From Stichopus chloronotus (Eukaryota; Echinodermata; Holothuroidea; Aspidochirotida; Stichopodidae): a stretch of 64,000 nucleotides of DNA. The position numbers and the translations under genes were made by a program. The number at the start of each line of letters is the position of its first letter. The first letter of the stretch is position 1. Shown here one piece after another: positions 32,961-44,010 of this stretch. The stretch is from NCBI GenBank assembly GCA_021234535.1, contig SFZH01000008.1, positions 17,833,358-17,897,357 of the forward strand. Direction: 5' to 3'. Below the pieces are notes generated by a model. That model did no database searches, had not been told where the DNA came from, and saw only the letters and a list, made by a program, of their open reading frames with translations.

Positions 32961-33337
32961 TTTTAAAACTGGACTTTTGAGTTGTACTGGCAATTGCTTG
33001 GTCATCTAGAGGTATCTTTGTTCTTTGTCAGTGTTTCAGGGAAGAGAAAGTAAGGGAAAAGATCACCTGCCACAAAATCTGAAAGAAAACTATGCATTTA
33101 TCTTCCAGATATTTGAATATGAAAATTGTCCTGACATTTGTGTTCACCCTACAAAATTCAGACTCTCCAAGAACGCCTAGCCATCACTGTTACTTGAAAT
33201 CAATCAGACCAATGGGAATGGGAATAAATATTCATATCTGTAAAAATGGGGCTAAAACAATGTTTTTGTAGTGGCTAACGTATTTGACTTTCAGTGGCAA
33301 AATATAACAGATTTTGAATTCATATTCCAGCTTTAAC
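32961..33337 (-). mobile_element. Family D copy, minus orientation, longest
   Basis: Read in reverse: GTTAAAGCTGGAATATGAAT, then GCCACTGAAAGTCAAATACG, CCATTGGTCTGATTGATTTC, GACAATTTTCATATTCAAAT and GGCAGGTGATCTTTTCCC, and it ends CAATTGCCAGTACAACTC ... CCAGTTTTAAAA. About 377 bp, with both terminal inverted repeats present. It is the best reference copy for the family. Confidence 0.83.
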
Positions 33338-34950
33338 ATAATGAATTTAATCACATCTTATGTTTAAACAAAAGGAAAGGCAATGCTCTCCATCTCCCCC
33401 CCCCAAAAAAAAAATTAATATATACAAAACTGACAGAAAGCTACTGATACATCTTCCCAGCCACTAGACTTTGATGGTTGAAAAAAAAAGAATTCAGATG
33501 GCTCTTCATTGTCTGCCAATGGAGCACAAGCGAAGAAGATTGTCTAAAATACTCCATACAAATTTCAAATCAAAATAAGATTTTTGTTTATGAAGAGCTG
33601 ATAGCAACACCAATATTTTGAGGTTTGCCAAAATATGCAAAACTCTCAGCAGGAAAAGGCAAAAAAGACATCCTATTGTATGATTAGAAAAAAAATGCTG
33701 CACAAAGGATGACATTACACCAGGTAGTTGCTGCCTGAAATGAGAGGAGGCATTAACTTTTTTACTTTTTTTGAGAGAGAAAAGTTTTCATTTTTTGCTT
33801 CTTCCTTGCTTCTCTCCCCTTATTTTCCTTTCCGAGTCACAAAATTAAAAGTTTTCCCATGAAATATCAAAGCCCTCACGCCAGTGTGGGATGATTGTGG
33901 ATCATGAAAATAAAAGTGGAAAGAAAGTTACAATACTTGCATAATCTTAAGGGCATTCTCCTTAGAATACTAGCCTTAAAACTCTGTTTCCCTTATCCAA
34001 ATAATTCTGGATCTTATAGCTCCTGGCAAGCCGAGGCAAAAAAGTTTAATTGCAATAAAACTCAAAGATTTTAATAAAAAAAGGGGGGAAAAAGCTGAGG
34101 GAAGTATCTGTCGGTAGAATGATTCACTTGGGAGATAGATTAATAAGAAGCAATTTGGTCTCTCGTCTTTAAGAATCCAACCTTTTATGTGATTTTCTCG
34201 TGTTTAATAAGCAAACGAGCAGGAGGGTTGATGTCCTATTACGATCAAAACCCAAATTAAGGGTCTCAAAAAAACACAGTGATAGAATTAAAATCCAGTT
34301 CCAATGAATATTAAATAAGTGTCTCCATCGAAACCCTGCTGGGGAAGGCTCTTTCGGTAAAAACAAATGAAAAAATTGCAAATTTAGAGGAAGCACCTCT
34401 TAATCAAATAAAGACCAAGGTGTGTGTAGAGTGTATACCATCATGTGTAGCAACTGTTTAATAAAAAAAACACAGGGATATTAGGTAGTACGAGGAAGAC
34501 ACTGTCAACAACAGTTAACTGCTACGACGATTAGGAATGCAGGATAAAGAATCAAATTGCACTTTGGTCTGAAAAACTACCTTGAGATATTCTGCAATAG
34601 TAAGTTACGATGATGAAGCCACAAACTATACAGATGGTGATGCACAAAGTCATCCATAGAAAAAATGACGGAAAAGTGTCGGTAAATTTTGGGGGGATGA
34701 AGGTCGGTTAGGTCTTAAGTCCTCCAATGAGCAATGGCTATAGCTTGCAACAGAGGAGTGAACTTAGGTAAATGGTTTCAACCCCTAAAATGGATCAAAG
34801 TAACTTGCCACCAGCTGTTGTTTTCATCATAAAGCTCGTCATTTTTTAGACAAGATCCCTCAGTGCATAAATCCAGACAGAACCAGCTATAATTGACCTA
34901 CCTGTAACTTTCGTGAAACTGCAAATAACATGACATTAATGTTGCAGTGG
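33338..34950. other. Non-coding stretch
   Basis: C8A10 compound run near 33397-33415. A 17-nt minus-strand segment at about 34912-34928 is flanked by TTATTTGCAG and CAG|GTAGGT, too short to call. No repeat family. Confidence 0.4.
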
Positions 34951-35272
34951 TTTCCCCTAAACATACATAAGTGGAAAAATCGATGACCTTGAAAAACAAG
35001 GAAAATGAAAGGATACTCATGCAAAAGGTTCTGGCGAAGGAGACAAAGGATGAGTTCTATTAAAATGCGTAGAATATCACAAAAACAGTGAAGAATGATG
35101 TCAATTACAATAGATGCAAACGAGTGCAGGAGACACCGCTACGAGATCAAATACTTGCCAATTACGGAAGGATGGTGACCAGATACACACACACACAATT
35201 ACCAGATGCTAGACTGTGGTCAATATGGTAATGCATAAGTAATATGAGGTGAGGGAGTACCCTCTGTGAATT
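34951..35272 (+). mobile_element. Family B copy with internal (CA)n
   Basis: Diverged head TTCCCCTAAACATAC, then GAAAGGATACTCATGC, GCCAATTACGGAAGGATGGT + GACCAGATAC, (CA)n at 35184-35197, ATTACCAGATGCTAGACTGT, TATGGTAATGCATAAG and the right end GAGTACCCTCTGTGAATT. About 320 bp. Confidence 0.8.
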
Positions 35273-35320
35273 TTAACATTCATGTTGGGAAGAAAGTAAA
35301 CTCTGAAAAGAGTAACTCAC

Positions 35321-35371
35321 TTTATGCCGGGCTTCTTTCTTCTGGATCACCGACAAAAGCTTTGTTCCTCT
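35321..35371 (-). CDS. Candidate 17-codon exon, basic helix
   Basis: Minus-strand 51 nt in phase 0 at both ends, from an acceptor TTGCACTTTCACTTATTATG + TCAAG to a donor ATAAA|GTGAGTTAC. Encodes RGTKLLSVIQKKEARHK, a compact basic amphipathic helix without low complexity. GC is about 47 percent. The other frames contain a stop (one at the last codon). Unknown family; a short exon like this could be chance. Confidence 0.28.
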
Positions 35372-36365
35372 CTTGACATAATAAGTGAAAGTGCAATCAA
35401 TTGTGTGGAGGCAGGGGAAGGAGAAACAAAGTTAGATTGCGGACTGTCAGCTACCCTGTTGGCCCAGTAAATAAACATCTGTGACTACTGGTATGCAGCA
35501 AAAAGTGATCACTACAAGACAGATCTTTGGCAATTAAAACAAGGAACTAACAATTGATTACCTGGCGATATTGAAAACTCGCCAATCTACTAACAAGGTA
35601 CAGAGCTCTGACCATCCATATAACAAAAAGATTTTTTTCATTCACTGTTTTCTTTCCCTTTTACATTTTTTTTCCTGGCAATTTTATACTTTTTATTCAC
35701 TTCTCATGACATCAGATGGTCACAAATTTAGCGTAACTTACAAATTAATAAAATAAAATTCTTGCTATCTGAAACAAGGAAATACAAAGGGAAAAGCTAT
35801 TTATAATAACTCCTAGGTTAAACCTGTGTCTTTCTATCACAAGTTATGATGGGTTTATTACAAAAAATTAATTTCACTTTATTTAATCTTCATAAAGTAT
35901 TTTATTCCCTTTTGTGTCTAAAACTGAAACTTGGAAAGTTTTATAGCCATGTTCAACATTCACTGTTATCTATATCAGCTTCGGCTGGTTGCAGCTAACA
36001 GCAGTGCTTCTGCGGAAATATCACGTCATGATGATTGCCCACTGCCGTTGCAAATTCAGTGATACGTTGGAGGGGCAAATTGCTTCTTATAAAGCCTGTC
36101 AGTATTCCATGAAAATTTCAAAGTCCGATGTCCTTTCAAAGCAGGGGTTAATTGCCACCAAATTTTCCACAAACTACACAATCCCCTTTTTCCCTCCTTT
36201 GCTTCCCTCACTTGTTGCAGTCTGTTACTGAGCACTCAATGTTGGGTATTTTCTTTTGGAAAATCACACATTTTCTTCTGATGGCCACCAGGCAGTGCAG
36301 GTCTCAATTTTAAAGCATTTCAACAACTATACTGCATCATTATCTTGAGTTGCCTGCAAGGACAT
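35372..36365. other. Non-coding stretch
   Basis: An 80-codon plus-strand frame at 35989-36231 has an AG (GTTGCAG) near its start but no donor or recognisable domain. Nothing else supported. Confidence 0.35.
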
Positions 36366-36509
36366 CCCCAAAAACTCCCTGGTATGGGAATTCGCTAGCG
36401 ACATACACATCTCATATAATCTATGCATTACTGTATTGACTATGGTCTAGCATCTGGCAATTTTGTGTGTGTATGTGTGTATGTATCTGGTCACAGCCCT
36501 GTGAATTGC
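36366..36509 (-). mobile_element. Family B copy, short, inverted termini preserved
   Basis: CCCCAAAAACTCCCTGGTAT + GGGAATTCGCTAGCGACAT lies directly next to the family B right-end region read in reverse (ATCTCATATAATCTATGCAT, CTAGCATCTGGCAATTTT, (GT)n, GTATCTGGTCACAGCCC). So the GAATTCGCTAGCGAC terminus can occur at either end, as expected for a terminal inverted repeat. About 144 bp; the interior is deleted. Confidence 0.78.
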
Positions 36510-37177
36510 AGTTGTTAAAAACACTTTTGTTACATACAAAGAGAAAATTAAAGACAGACAAAAAAAAAACTCAACGACTCTTTTCGTTTTAGATTTATTT
36601 ATTCCAGCTACATATTCCTTCTGAACATTCTTCATTACAACTTGTTTCACGTGGAAAATGAACTGCCCATTTAGATTATGACGCACATATCGTCTTGCAC
36701 AAGAAACGTGATGTCTGAGATACAAACAACTTTTTTGATACTGAAATGTTATAACGGAAAAAAGTTGGAAGAGAAACTGGACGGCAGGTCAGCAAAGACA
36801 AACTGATAAACACAAGCTTTATAATTGTTACAAGGAAAAAAGATGGTGGTCTGTCGGACCAACTTCTTTTCACTTTTTGTTGTTGGAATGGAATCCAAGT
36901 TGTCCTGGACAAATCACACAACCAAGAAAACCAAGTCATGTGTGACAGTTCATTCATGAGCAAAGTTAGATGGGACTTTAGCAGCTGTATTGAGACGGGT
37001 ACATGATGATTGCTGTAAATTCTGTTTTGTAAAAAGATTTGTTTTGTAATCACTGCAACTGGGGTGTATTACGTAAATTGAGCAAAGAAAGGATTTAAAA
37101 CGAAAAGTTGTCAACAAAAATAGACTGAAATTTTCTTTTCGATTCCCTTGGAGCTAACGGACATTTTTCTTTTACAG
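36510..37177. other. Non-coding stretch
   Basis: No supported feature. Minus-strand frames at 36447-37053 partly run through family B. Confidence 0.4.
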
Positions 37178-37342
37178 TGCGCTATAAATACTCGGCTTTT
37201 GATGAGTATTCACCAGCAAATTTTCACACATCTGAGACAATCCTACCATCAAAATCGGAGGGTCTTTTGCTTTGTTTCCAGACTCCGTGGAGATCCAAAG
37301 AGCAAAGTGCAATTGACTGAAAACTTCCCTTTCATGCTTTGA
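37178..37342 (+). CDS. Weak candidate terminal exon
   Basis: Acceptor CATTTTTCTTTTACAG opens a phase-0 frame of 54 codons to TGA. It begins CAINTRLLMSIHQQIFTHLR and ends KVQLTENFPFML. No polyadenylation signal follows closely, and the antisense strand has a 73-codon frame, so the evidence is only the acceptor plus an open frame. Confidence 0.15.
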   Translation, partial: CAINTRLLMSIHQQIFTHLRQSYHQNRRVFCFVSRLRGDPKSKVQLTENFPFML

Positions 37343-37678
37343 TGAGGCCACAAGTACATTCATGAGAATTGCAGGACTGAAGGGTACCTTCACTATATGC
37401 CGACAACAAAAGAGATAAATTTAGTTCACCGCACTACTTTGTTCTTCAATTATCGATGCACAATCGGTGTCTCAAATGTACGACAGACTGCCAGTACACT
37501 GGGATAGCTATCGGCGTCTTTTCTCTTTCATTTCCTTTTTTTTTTTTGCTTTGCTTCTTCCATGCCAGCCATTTTGAAGTTTCTCTGACCATTTTTAAAA
37601 ACAACATCACAGGGATAAATTAATTAATTACATAATTCAAACACCACTGGAATTGTTTGTCCTAAGGTTCCTGTGCAC
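37343..37678. other. Non-coding stretch
   Basis: A T-run near 37540 and a TTAATTAATTAATT tract near 37618; no supported feature. Confidence 0.4.
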
Positions 37679-37806
37679 TTGCGATAAAGAGAGTGCTTTC
37701 AACTTCCACTTTTGAAAGAAAGTGCAGACAGATCGCCACACCCACTGATGGGTGTAGAGATATATTTGGAGAGCTCAATCCAGGAGGAGTTCCAGTTTTT
37801 GTTGTT
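37679..37806 (-). CDS. Candidate exon, beta-strand-like peptide
   Basis: On the minus strand, after TAATCTTATCGTTATGTCCAG, a frame (one base then codons) reads TTKTGTPPGLSSPNISLHPS and VGVAICLHFLSKVEVESTLF, an alternating hydrophobic pattern that could be beta-sheet. The low boundary assumes a weak donor (GCAA|GTGCAC); the frame itself stays open to a stop at 37662. Its entry phase (2) matches the exit phase of the candidate at 44011-44191, so the two could be consecutive exons across a 6.2-kb intron. Confidence 0.22.
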
Positions 37807-37855
37807 CTGGACATAACGATAAGATTAAAACTTTGACTACACATTGTGAATTCTC

Positions 37856-37907
37856 AAAGTGACAGCCAAACAAGGACTATCTATAGGCCTTGTTTGGCTG
37901 TCACTTT
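37856..37907. repeat. Perfect 20-bp inverted repeat (hairpin)
   Basis: AAAGTGACAGCCAAACAAGG at 37856-37875 and its exact reverse complement at 37888-37907, with a 12-nt loop (ACTATCTATAGG). Neither arm matches the dispersed families. It lies directly beside the family A fragment at 37912. Confidence 0.97.
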
Positions 37908-37911
37908 AATT

Positions 37912-38030
37912 AGTGGGCGCAGCGCAGCGACAGTGGGCACGATGCTAGAACTTTTCATTGAGTTCATGGTGAAGTTTTACAATGCATTTGTGTAAGCAAG
38001 GGGTAAGTATTACATGTCTTGGAAGTCAAT
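37912..38030 (-). mobile_element. Family A fragment, minus orientation
   Basis: GGGCACGATGCTAGAACTTT, TTACAATGCATTTGTGTAAG and CAAGGGGTAAGTATTACATG match the family A arm and terminus in reverse. The GC-rich GGGCGCAGCGCAGCGAC at its left is not shared with other copies. Confidence 0.65.
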
Positions 38031-38395
38031 TTTGCGTTCTAGAAATAATCAGATTAAACTCCTCTGTGCATGATCGCACTATTCTGTCTGTTAACAAACC
38101 TATGAAATCACGTATTCATGGACTGCGATTCACGGCCCGCGCTTTTTCACTATGAAAGCTTGGACAGCGAGATCTGCAATTCACACGACACGCTTTGACA
38201 TCACACATGGTCTCGTCGACAAAAGTCCAGACAAGTCCAGCAAAAGTGAGAATGCACTTCATCATACACTTGCAGGAAAGAGGGCCAGCATTTGATCTGT
38301 GATGAAATGGTTATTTGAATGTTTTGATAGCCATCAAACAAAAAAATGTATTTAAATTTTAAAGGTATGGATTACATAACTCTGGACAGGAGATA

Positions 38396-38418
38396 GGGGA
38401 GGGGAAGGGAGGAAGGGG
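38396..38418 (+). other. Putative G-quadruplex motif
   Basis: Runs GGGG, GGGG, GGG and GGGG with loops of 1, 2 and 5 bases (38396-38418). The pattern fits intramolecular G4 rules; function unknown. Confidence 0.6.
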
Positions 38419-38888
38419 TGTAAATGGGATACTGTAGGGAAGATGGAGATAAAAAGAGCTGGTCAACCAGTGTCCTGTGATACTGTACTTTCATTTTATC
38501 AGCCTTCAAATCATTGTCTCACTGCACATAATCTACAATGCCATCTTCAAAGCAGAACACGGACAGGGGAGAGATTTTCGCCATGAGATAAATAATCATG
38601 TGAGAATCATTTGATAATCACGTGACAAAGTACAATTACCATTGCGCAGAGGTGTGTAATGTAATTTAACGTAATGCGTCTTACATCTACTGGGGAAAGG
38701 AGGAGGACAACCACTAGCTGATTTCAACATCAAGTAGAAAGTCAATAGTTACAGTATAATATTATCACATGATCATGATGACAAGAGGTATAAGAGTGTG
38801 TGGTGCCTGAGCGAGGACAGCAAAGGGCTGTCTTGTCAGAAGGTTAAGCAGTTAAAACTCATTGAAGTATAGCAGTTATGTCAGGAAA

Positions 38889-39125
38889 ACCGGTGGCGTA
38901 GCTAGGATTTTTTCCGGGCAGGGGGGGCATAGATATGGTTCCGAATTGCTAATTTTTGTTTCAATTTTACATGTATCTGGCTTGATAATGAAGTGGAGGT
39001 GGCATGGATGGGGGTGTAAGCAGGTCTGAGCATGTATGTATGTGTGAAGTTGTGATATGATGCATTTGATGACTGACTGCCATCATGGGAGAGGGGTGTC
39101 CCCCTCCCTTTGGGAGATTTTATAC
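38889..39125 (+). mobile_element. Degraded element with GTGGCGTAGCTAGG end
   Basis: Starts GGTGGCGTAGCTAGGATTTT + TTCCGGGCAGGGGGGGC and, about 180 bp on, has GAGAGGGGTGTCCCCCTCCC. From memory of marine invertebrate genomes, this pairing (GTGGCGTAGC... end, then a GGGGTGTCCCCCTCCC box) is typical of a widespread DNA element with a hAT-like terminus. I cannot check it against a library, and the opposite terminus is not seen. Confidence 0.4.
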
Positions 39126-42100
39126 TTCGTAGGACGGACTAGATGTAAAATGGTGCTGTACTTGATGATAGATTTGAACTGAATTATCTCCATGAATTAC
39201 TACTTTTTAAGCTATGATTCTAGCTTGTTTTTTTTTTTTGGTTTATTTGGGTTTTTTTTTTCATTTTGCTTCACACTGCAGGTGAAGTACTTTTAGACCT
39301 CATCTGAGTATGGCCAATTCAGAATGACAAAGTGACTGAACAGAGTAGTTTGGAAAATATTGGTGGGCAACAGGCCATTCCCCCAATGCTGTCCCTTGTG
39401 TAACTGCAAAAGCAATGTCAGAAAGATGCTGGTTCAATAGTATTCAGCCAGGCTTGTTATAATAAGCACACCAAGTATTCGTTGACACACCGACGACAAA
39501 TGGTCCAACAGAGACTTAAAGGGTAGTAATCTCCATGTGTATAGATTACTTTCGAGTAAGTTGTATGATGATGACGTAATGTTCCTGTTGATAATTGTTA
39601 TTGAAAACAGCTTGAATGACCTACATGTAGTTTCTTGGGTGACTTTGCTTTTTAGTTTAGGTCGCAAAAAAAAAAAAAATTAGGTCACAAAAAAAAAAAA
39701 AGAGTCTGCCAGGGTTAGTAGGGGAAAGCTCCATGGTTGTAAAGTTCTGCTCACTAGCCTCCCACTATGTACTGCACATTAACAGTGTCAGCATTCACTT
39801 TCAACCTGCAATGCAGCCAGGGAGCATTTCTGTGGAAGTTACTCAGGAATGCTTCTTGCCCACAGCGACACATGAAATCTTGGGGAATATGTTACATTAA
39901 TTACAAGTAATGGATGGAAATGTCTAACAATTTATCCTAAGAAAATTTTGAGAAATGGAAAAGGAAATATTGTATCCGTAAATTTCCCAAAAAAAATTTT
40001 TCTAGGAAGGTTAAGTTTCCCCCAGTCCCCCTCCCCACTAGCAGTGCCACTGAGGAATACCCTTGCACCTTGACGCACAATGTAGCAGAGTTCTTTAATT
40101 CTGCAATTACTCAATAACACGAATATTGATGGGCTATTGACAGATAGGCAATGATACAGTAATATACACTAAACAAGATCAGATGATCCGTCTCGTAGCC
40201 TGAATAGTTCAAACAGGTGACAAAATCAAGCACCAAATGTATCTATGGCACCATTCCGTAGAAGAACAGCATTTGACACATCAGTCGCTGCTGCTGTGGA
40301 AATGTGTCTTCTCACTGAAGCATGTGTCTGATATGGCTTTTCATATTGTCAGAGAGAACAGCAACTGACAGGGTGGACAAGACAAAAAAGAATGATAGCC
40401 CACTTAAAAAAAAAAAAGCCCACTCTTTGAGAATGAACTTTTAGGGTCAACAATGATCGGCTTTACAATTCAACTTTACTTTTTGCTCTCAAGTATTGAG
40501 AAGAAAAAGGACTAGTATGAAACTCAGAAACAAACCGCTCATTTATGTCGGTATCGGATAGGTACAGGTACCTGTAAAAATGCACACTTGACCATTGTGT
40601 CTCATAATGATACCATAGATTGATACAACAAGGCTCAAGGTCTGCTGAGAATTAATTTTCTAACTCTCCACTGTTGTTGGCTTTGATGAGCCGTTATGTT
40701 TTCATCCAAATCTGCTGATATTGTCTGCACCCGCAAAAGCGTTCATTACAATTTGTGAACGGAGGCTATCTCATCGATTCAAGAGTCCACGAATGACGCC
40801 GTATTCGATGGGACTGATAAAAGATCGCCATGAATATGAGGACATGAAAGGCGGCATCAGAATCTGATTTCTGGGCCTTGCTGTTCGACGGTTGCAGATT
40901 TCACATGGATTCTTGGGCTACTTTTGGCTACTGAACATCATGTGATTAAAGAAGCGGTTTGCAGTGGGACACTCATTTCACATGATTTTGTTGAGCCAAT
41001 GCAGTTTGTATTAAAGAGGTGACATGATCTACTGTACCACACTAAGCCATTCAGATACTTTCTTCCCCCCCATTAACAATCACTCATACATACTTGGGAA
41101 GAATCCTCATCTCCTATTGTTCCATTTCATTTAGGTGACCGCGCATTATCCAATTTTTCATCCCACACAAACGTTAATTGCTGAATAAGTCAGATACGCA
41201 TGTTGCATTCTCAAGCAAATATCTACCTAACGATTTCCTTCTTTGACGCAAATCCATCACTGAATATCCAGTAATAAGTTAGAACTTCGGAAGCTGGTCC
41301 TTTTATTCACCAACCGAACATTTGTTCAATTGTCACGATGTGGACAGAGTTTGTTGGGATTTGTGATGGAAAGTAGCTTCCAAGAATGCAAAAAAATATG
41401 TGGGTCTATTTTGTTGTTTCAGATAGCAAATGGATAGGTAAGCTCATAATGCCTAACATTTACAGTATTTTACAGTCTCAACGGCTGGCAAAAGTGAAGT
41501 GGGGGACCCAAACTGCTGCTTTAAGAATGCTGTACATGGCCCCATTTACTATTCAGCGTAGATTACAATCAGGGTCACTGGATGGTTATCAACTTCAAAG
41601 AGCAAAAGGGTCTTGTTGCAGGGAGATGTGTGACAGAGATAGGGGGAGACATATACAGGCAATGACAAATCATATGCACTATACAAATGAACATAATTAC
41701 TGGAGTTAACATTGTCCTTGAACTATCTAATTCATGGCAAGGGAAATTGGGGGTAAAAAAAACTGCTAGATCCTCCCAGACAAACAGCCAACATGAAAAA
41801 GGTGAAAGGTCGTGTGACACATCTAGAAAAGAGCTGGCTTTACTCTAAAATTGCAGAGCGAAACCCTGAATGAAAATCCAGTGGAATTTTTTCTATTGCT
41901 ATTTTTAAGAGGGCCTTTCAAAGTTTGATGAACATGCAGATATGATGATGTGGGGTGTTGCACAGTGTCAGTACTTCTTTTGTTAGGCCTCAGCATGTTT
42001 ATATTATCTCTTTAATTACTGGGTTTCACCCTGGCAAGTGATATCAATATTTGATAAAGAAGATAATACATGCTCCAAAAACAAAACCCTTATGGCACAT

Positions 42101-43093
42101 ACAACTCTGAATTGTTCTTAAAATGAAGGTTAAGTAAACAAAGATTGACAAAACATATATATCATGTGAGTCCCTCTCTTGATGTCATAAATTTGCATAT
42201 GGCCAATGTTTATTCATGATGCGGGTACAAGACAAGGATTTGTCAATATTTTGTCAACATTGTCAATATTCAATGAATTTCAATGGGATCTGTGGTTACT
42301 TTCTACATTTCTGATTACTACAGCCAATATTCAAAAATGTCACTTTAATGTCACACAATTCATTTAAATAACTTGTACATGGTTCAGCCTACTTTGTGAA
42401 TTTCTTCACACAGCTTTGAAGTACGCCACTGATTAATTTAATGGGTACGAAAATTATTCAAAATGCATCAAATTATTAAAAAAACAGTGGTTCTGCGACC
42501 AAACCTGTTAGTGCCGTGGAAATTTGTTTCTACCTGTTCCGTTAATACCTTCCTCCCAGGTCTGGTAATCGAGTTTAAGGGGAAGAGCTCAGTAGTACTT
42601 TAACACTTTTGGAAAACTATTTGAAGGTCAACACTGACTTGACTATTCAAGTAACACAGCCAGGTAGATGTCATGTCAGATGTTGCCTTCTTAAGGTTGC
42701 AAATGTAATCAAAGTAGACTGATAAACTGTTACACAGAAATTCCTGCCATTTGATCAGCACGCGATCGACATATACAGAAGAATTCTGCTAATGAGCGAA
42801 GTGATTCGAAATGTTCGCAAACACGCTTGTTCACAGCAGTGAATGAATACGTGGTCGAAATGTGCATATGTATGCAATTGTTGGTAACATGTTCATTTAA
42901 CTTCCCTGAGGCAGTGATGTGCACACACTGGAAAGGCAGACAACATTTATAAACAATGAAAGGTGAATGTTTTGTTTAGTTCATTTGATACTGGACAATT
43001 TCTAAACATCCTGAATTCTTACTAGAGTTGGGTAAAAGGGAATAATTCCCTGAATAGCTACCTGTATACAGTACTCTAATCCACAAAGTAATG
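39126..43093. other. Long non-coding stretch
   Basis: No repeat family or well-supported exon. Notable local items: A-runs in short direct repeats at 39656-39700 and 40397-40426 (separate entry); an excellent acceptor at 39281 (TTTTGCTTCACACTGCAG) followed by a frame that stops after about 8 codons; a somewhat CpG-rich patch at 40725-40890 open on both strands for 25-45 codons; a 15-nt segment at about 41427-41441 between TGTTGTTTCAG and GTAAGC; and an ATG frame of 107 codons at 41386-41709 with no recognisable domain. Confidence 0.4.
39656..39700. repeat. Duplicated word plus poly-A
   Basis: TTAGGTCGC-A13 is followed immediately by TTAGGTCAC-A14, a tandem duplication of about 22 bp. Similar poly-A runs bracketed by short direct repeats occur at 40397-40426 (AGCCCACT on both sides of A12) and 43276-43326 (GCTCTTT repeated around A-runs). 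Confidence 0.85.
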
Positions 43094-43262
43094 TACTCCC
43101 AACAACTCACTGGTGTGAGCATTCAAGTGACTACATGTATGCAATGCTCCATTCTCACACTTCTGCATTGTTTGACCTTGTTCAAAGCGCACCTGAATAA
43201 AGTTCTAGCACTATGCCGCCTTTGCCCATGCTCTCACTTTCGCTCATGTATACATATCTAAC
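43094..43262 (+). mobile_element. Family A fragment, diverged
   Basis: CCCAACAACTCACTGGTGTG + AGCATTCAAGTGACTAC, GCATTGTTTGACCTTGTTCA + AAGCGCACC, AGTTCTAGCACTATGCCGCC and CTCACTTTCGCTC in family A order. Confidence 0.7.
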
Positions 43263-44010
43263 TAGTATGAAGAGGTGCTCTTTAAAAAAAAAAGGCTCTT
43301 TAAGCTAAAAAAAAAAAAAAAAGGCTTCAATAACTGCTAACATCTAACAAACATACTGTATTCTCCAATCTGGTGGGTAGAGAGGTAATGTTATAATACT
43401 TTTTAATTCAACAGACAACTGACAGGTGAAAACTAACCTAAACTAGGCCTACCATGTAATATGGGAAACATGAATCAGAATCCTGTCAAATGAGGGCTAC
43501 TATCCACCGTCCGTGCGTGAAACACGTCTTCCCAGCGTTCCTGCCATAGTTTTTTTTTTTCCAAGAACATGAAATTCTGAGTATAACTTGTTTTGATCAG
43601 TTTTTGGCACTGAACATCGAATGTTAGGGTTGCAATATATAGGTTAAGTACACAAAGCACGATCGCGATGCACTGCCAAATTTACGCCAAGATCGGTTTC
43701 AATGCTTTCCTGCTGCTCTTTCTACCACATGGCACACAAAGATTTTCTCTCCCGAGGTAAGTATCTGACTGCGTTAATTAATTAGCTTTTAACATGATGC
43801 ATGCAAGCAAGCACTGGAAAGACTCGATGTGACGAGCGTATGGTAGAAGGGATATGGCACTCGGGTTTCTTCTTTCAGTTTCTTGTTTCATTTTCTTCTT
43901 TCTTTAGTCCCTCTCGAATCATCCAAACTGCAACCTCGTACACAACTTCTGATCATCTGGTGGAAATTCTATTAAAACTTCTCTGGTTTGGTCATTCATG
44001 AACAACTCAC
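43263..44010 (+). other. Non-coding stretch; weak two-exon small secreted ORF candidate at 43668-44001
   Basis: An ATG at 43668 opens 29 codons (MHCQIYAKIGFNAFLLLFLP + HGTQRFSLP) that look like a signal peptide, ending at CCGAG|GTAAGTATC (intron from 43757). A 151-bp gap ends in a long pyrimidine tract and CTTTCTTTAG (43907), and the joined frame continues for about 31 codons to TGA at 44001, about 60 residues in all. TATATA lies near 43637. Against it: no similarity recognised, a very short 5' leader, and an end only 10 bases from the minus-strand candidate exon at 44011. Confidence 0.15.

Noticed and set aside
36001..36231. 80-codon plus-strand frame after GGTTGCAG
   Set aside because: The acceptor has little pyrimidine tract, there is no donor, and the antisense strand also has long open stretches.
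41386..41709. 107-codon plus-strand frame and an internal 15-nt microexon-like segment
   Set aside because: No domain, and the segment between TTTCAG and GTAAGC contains a stop in one frame and is too short to judge.
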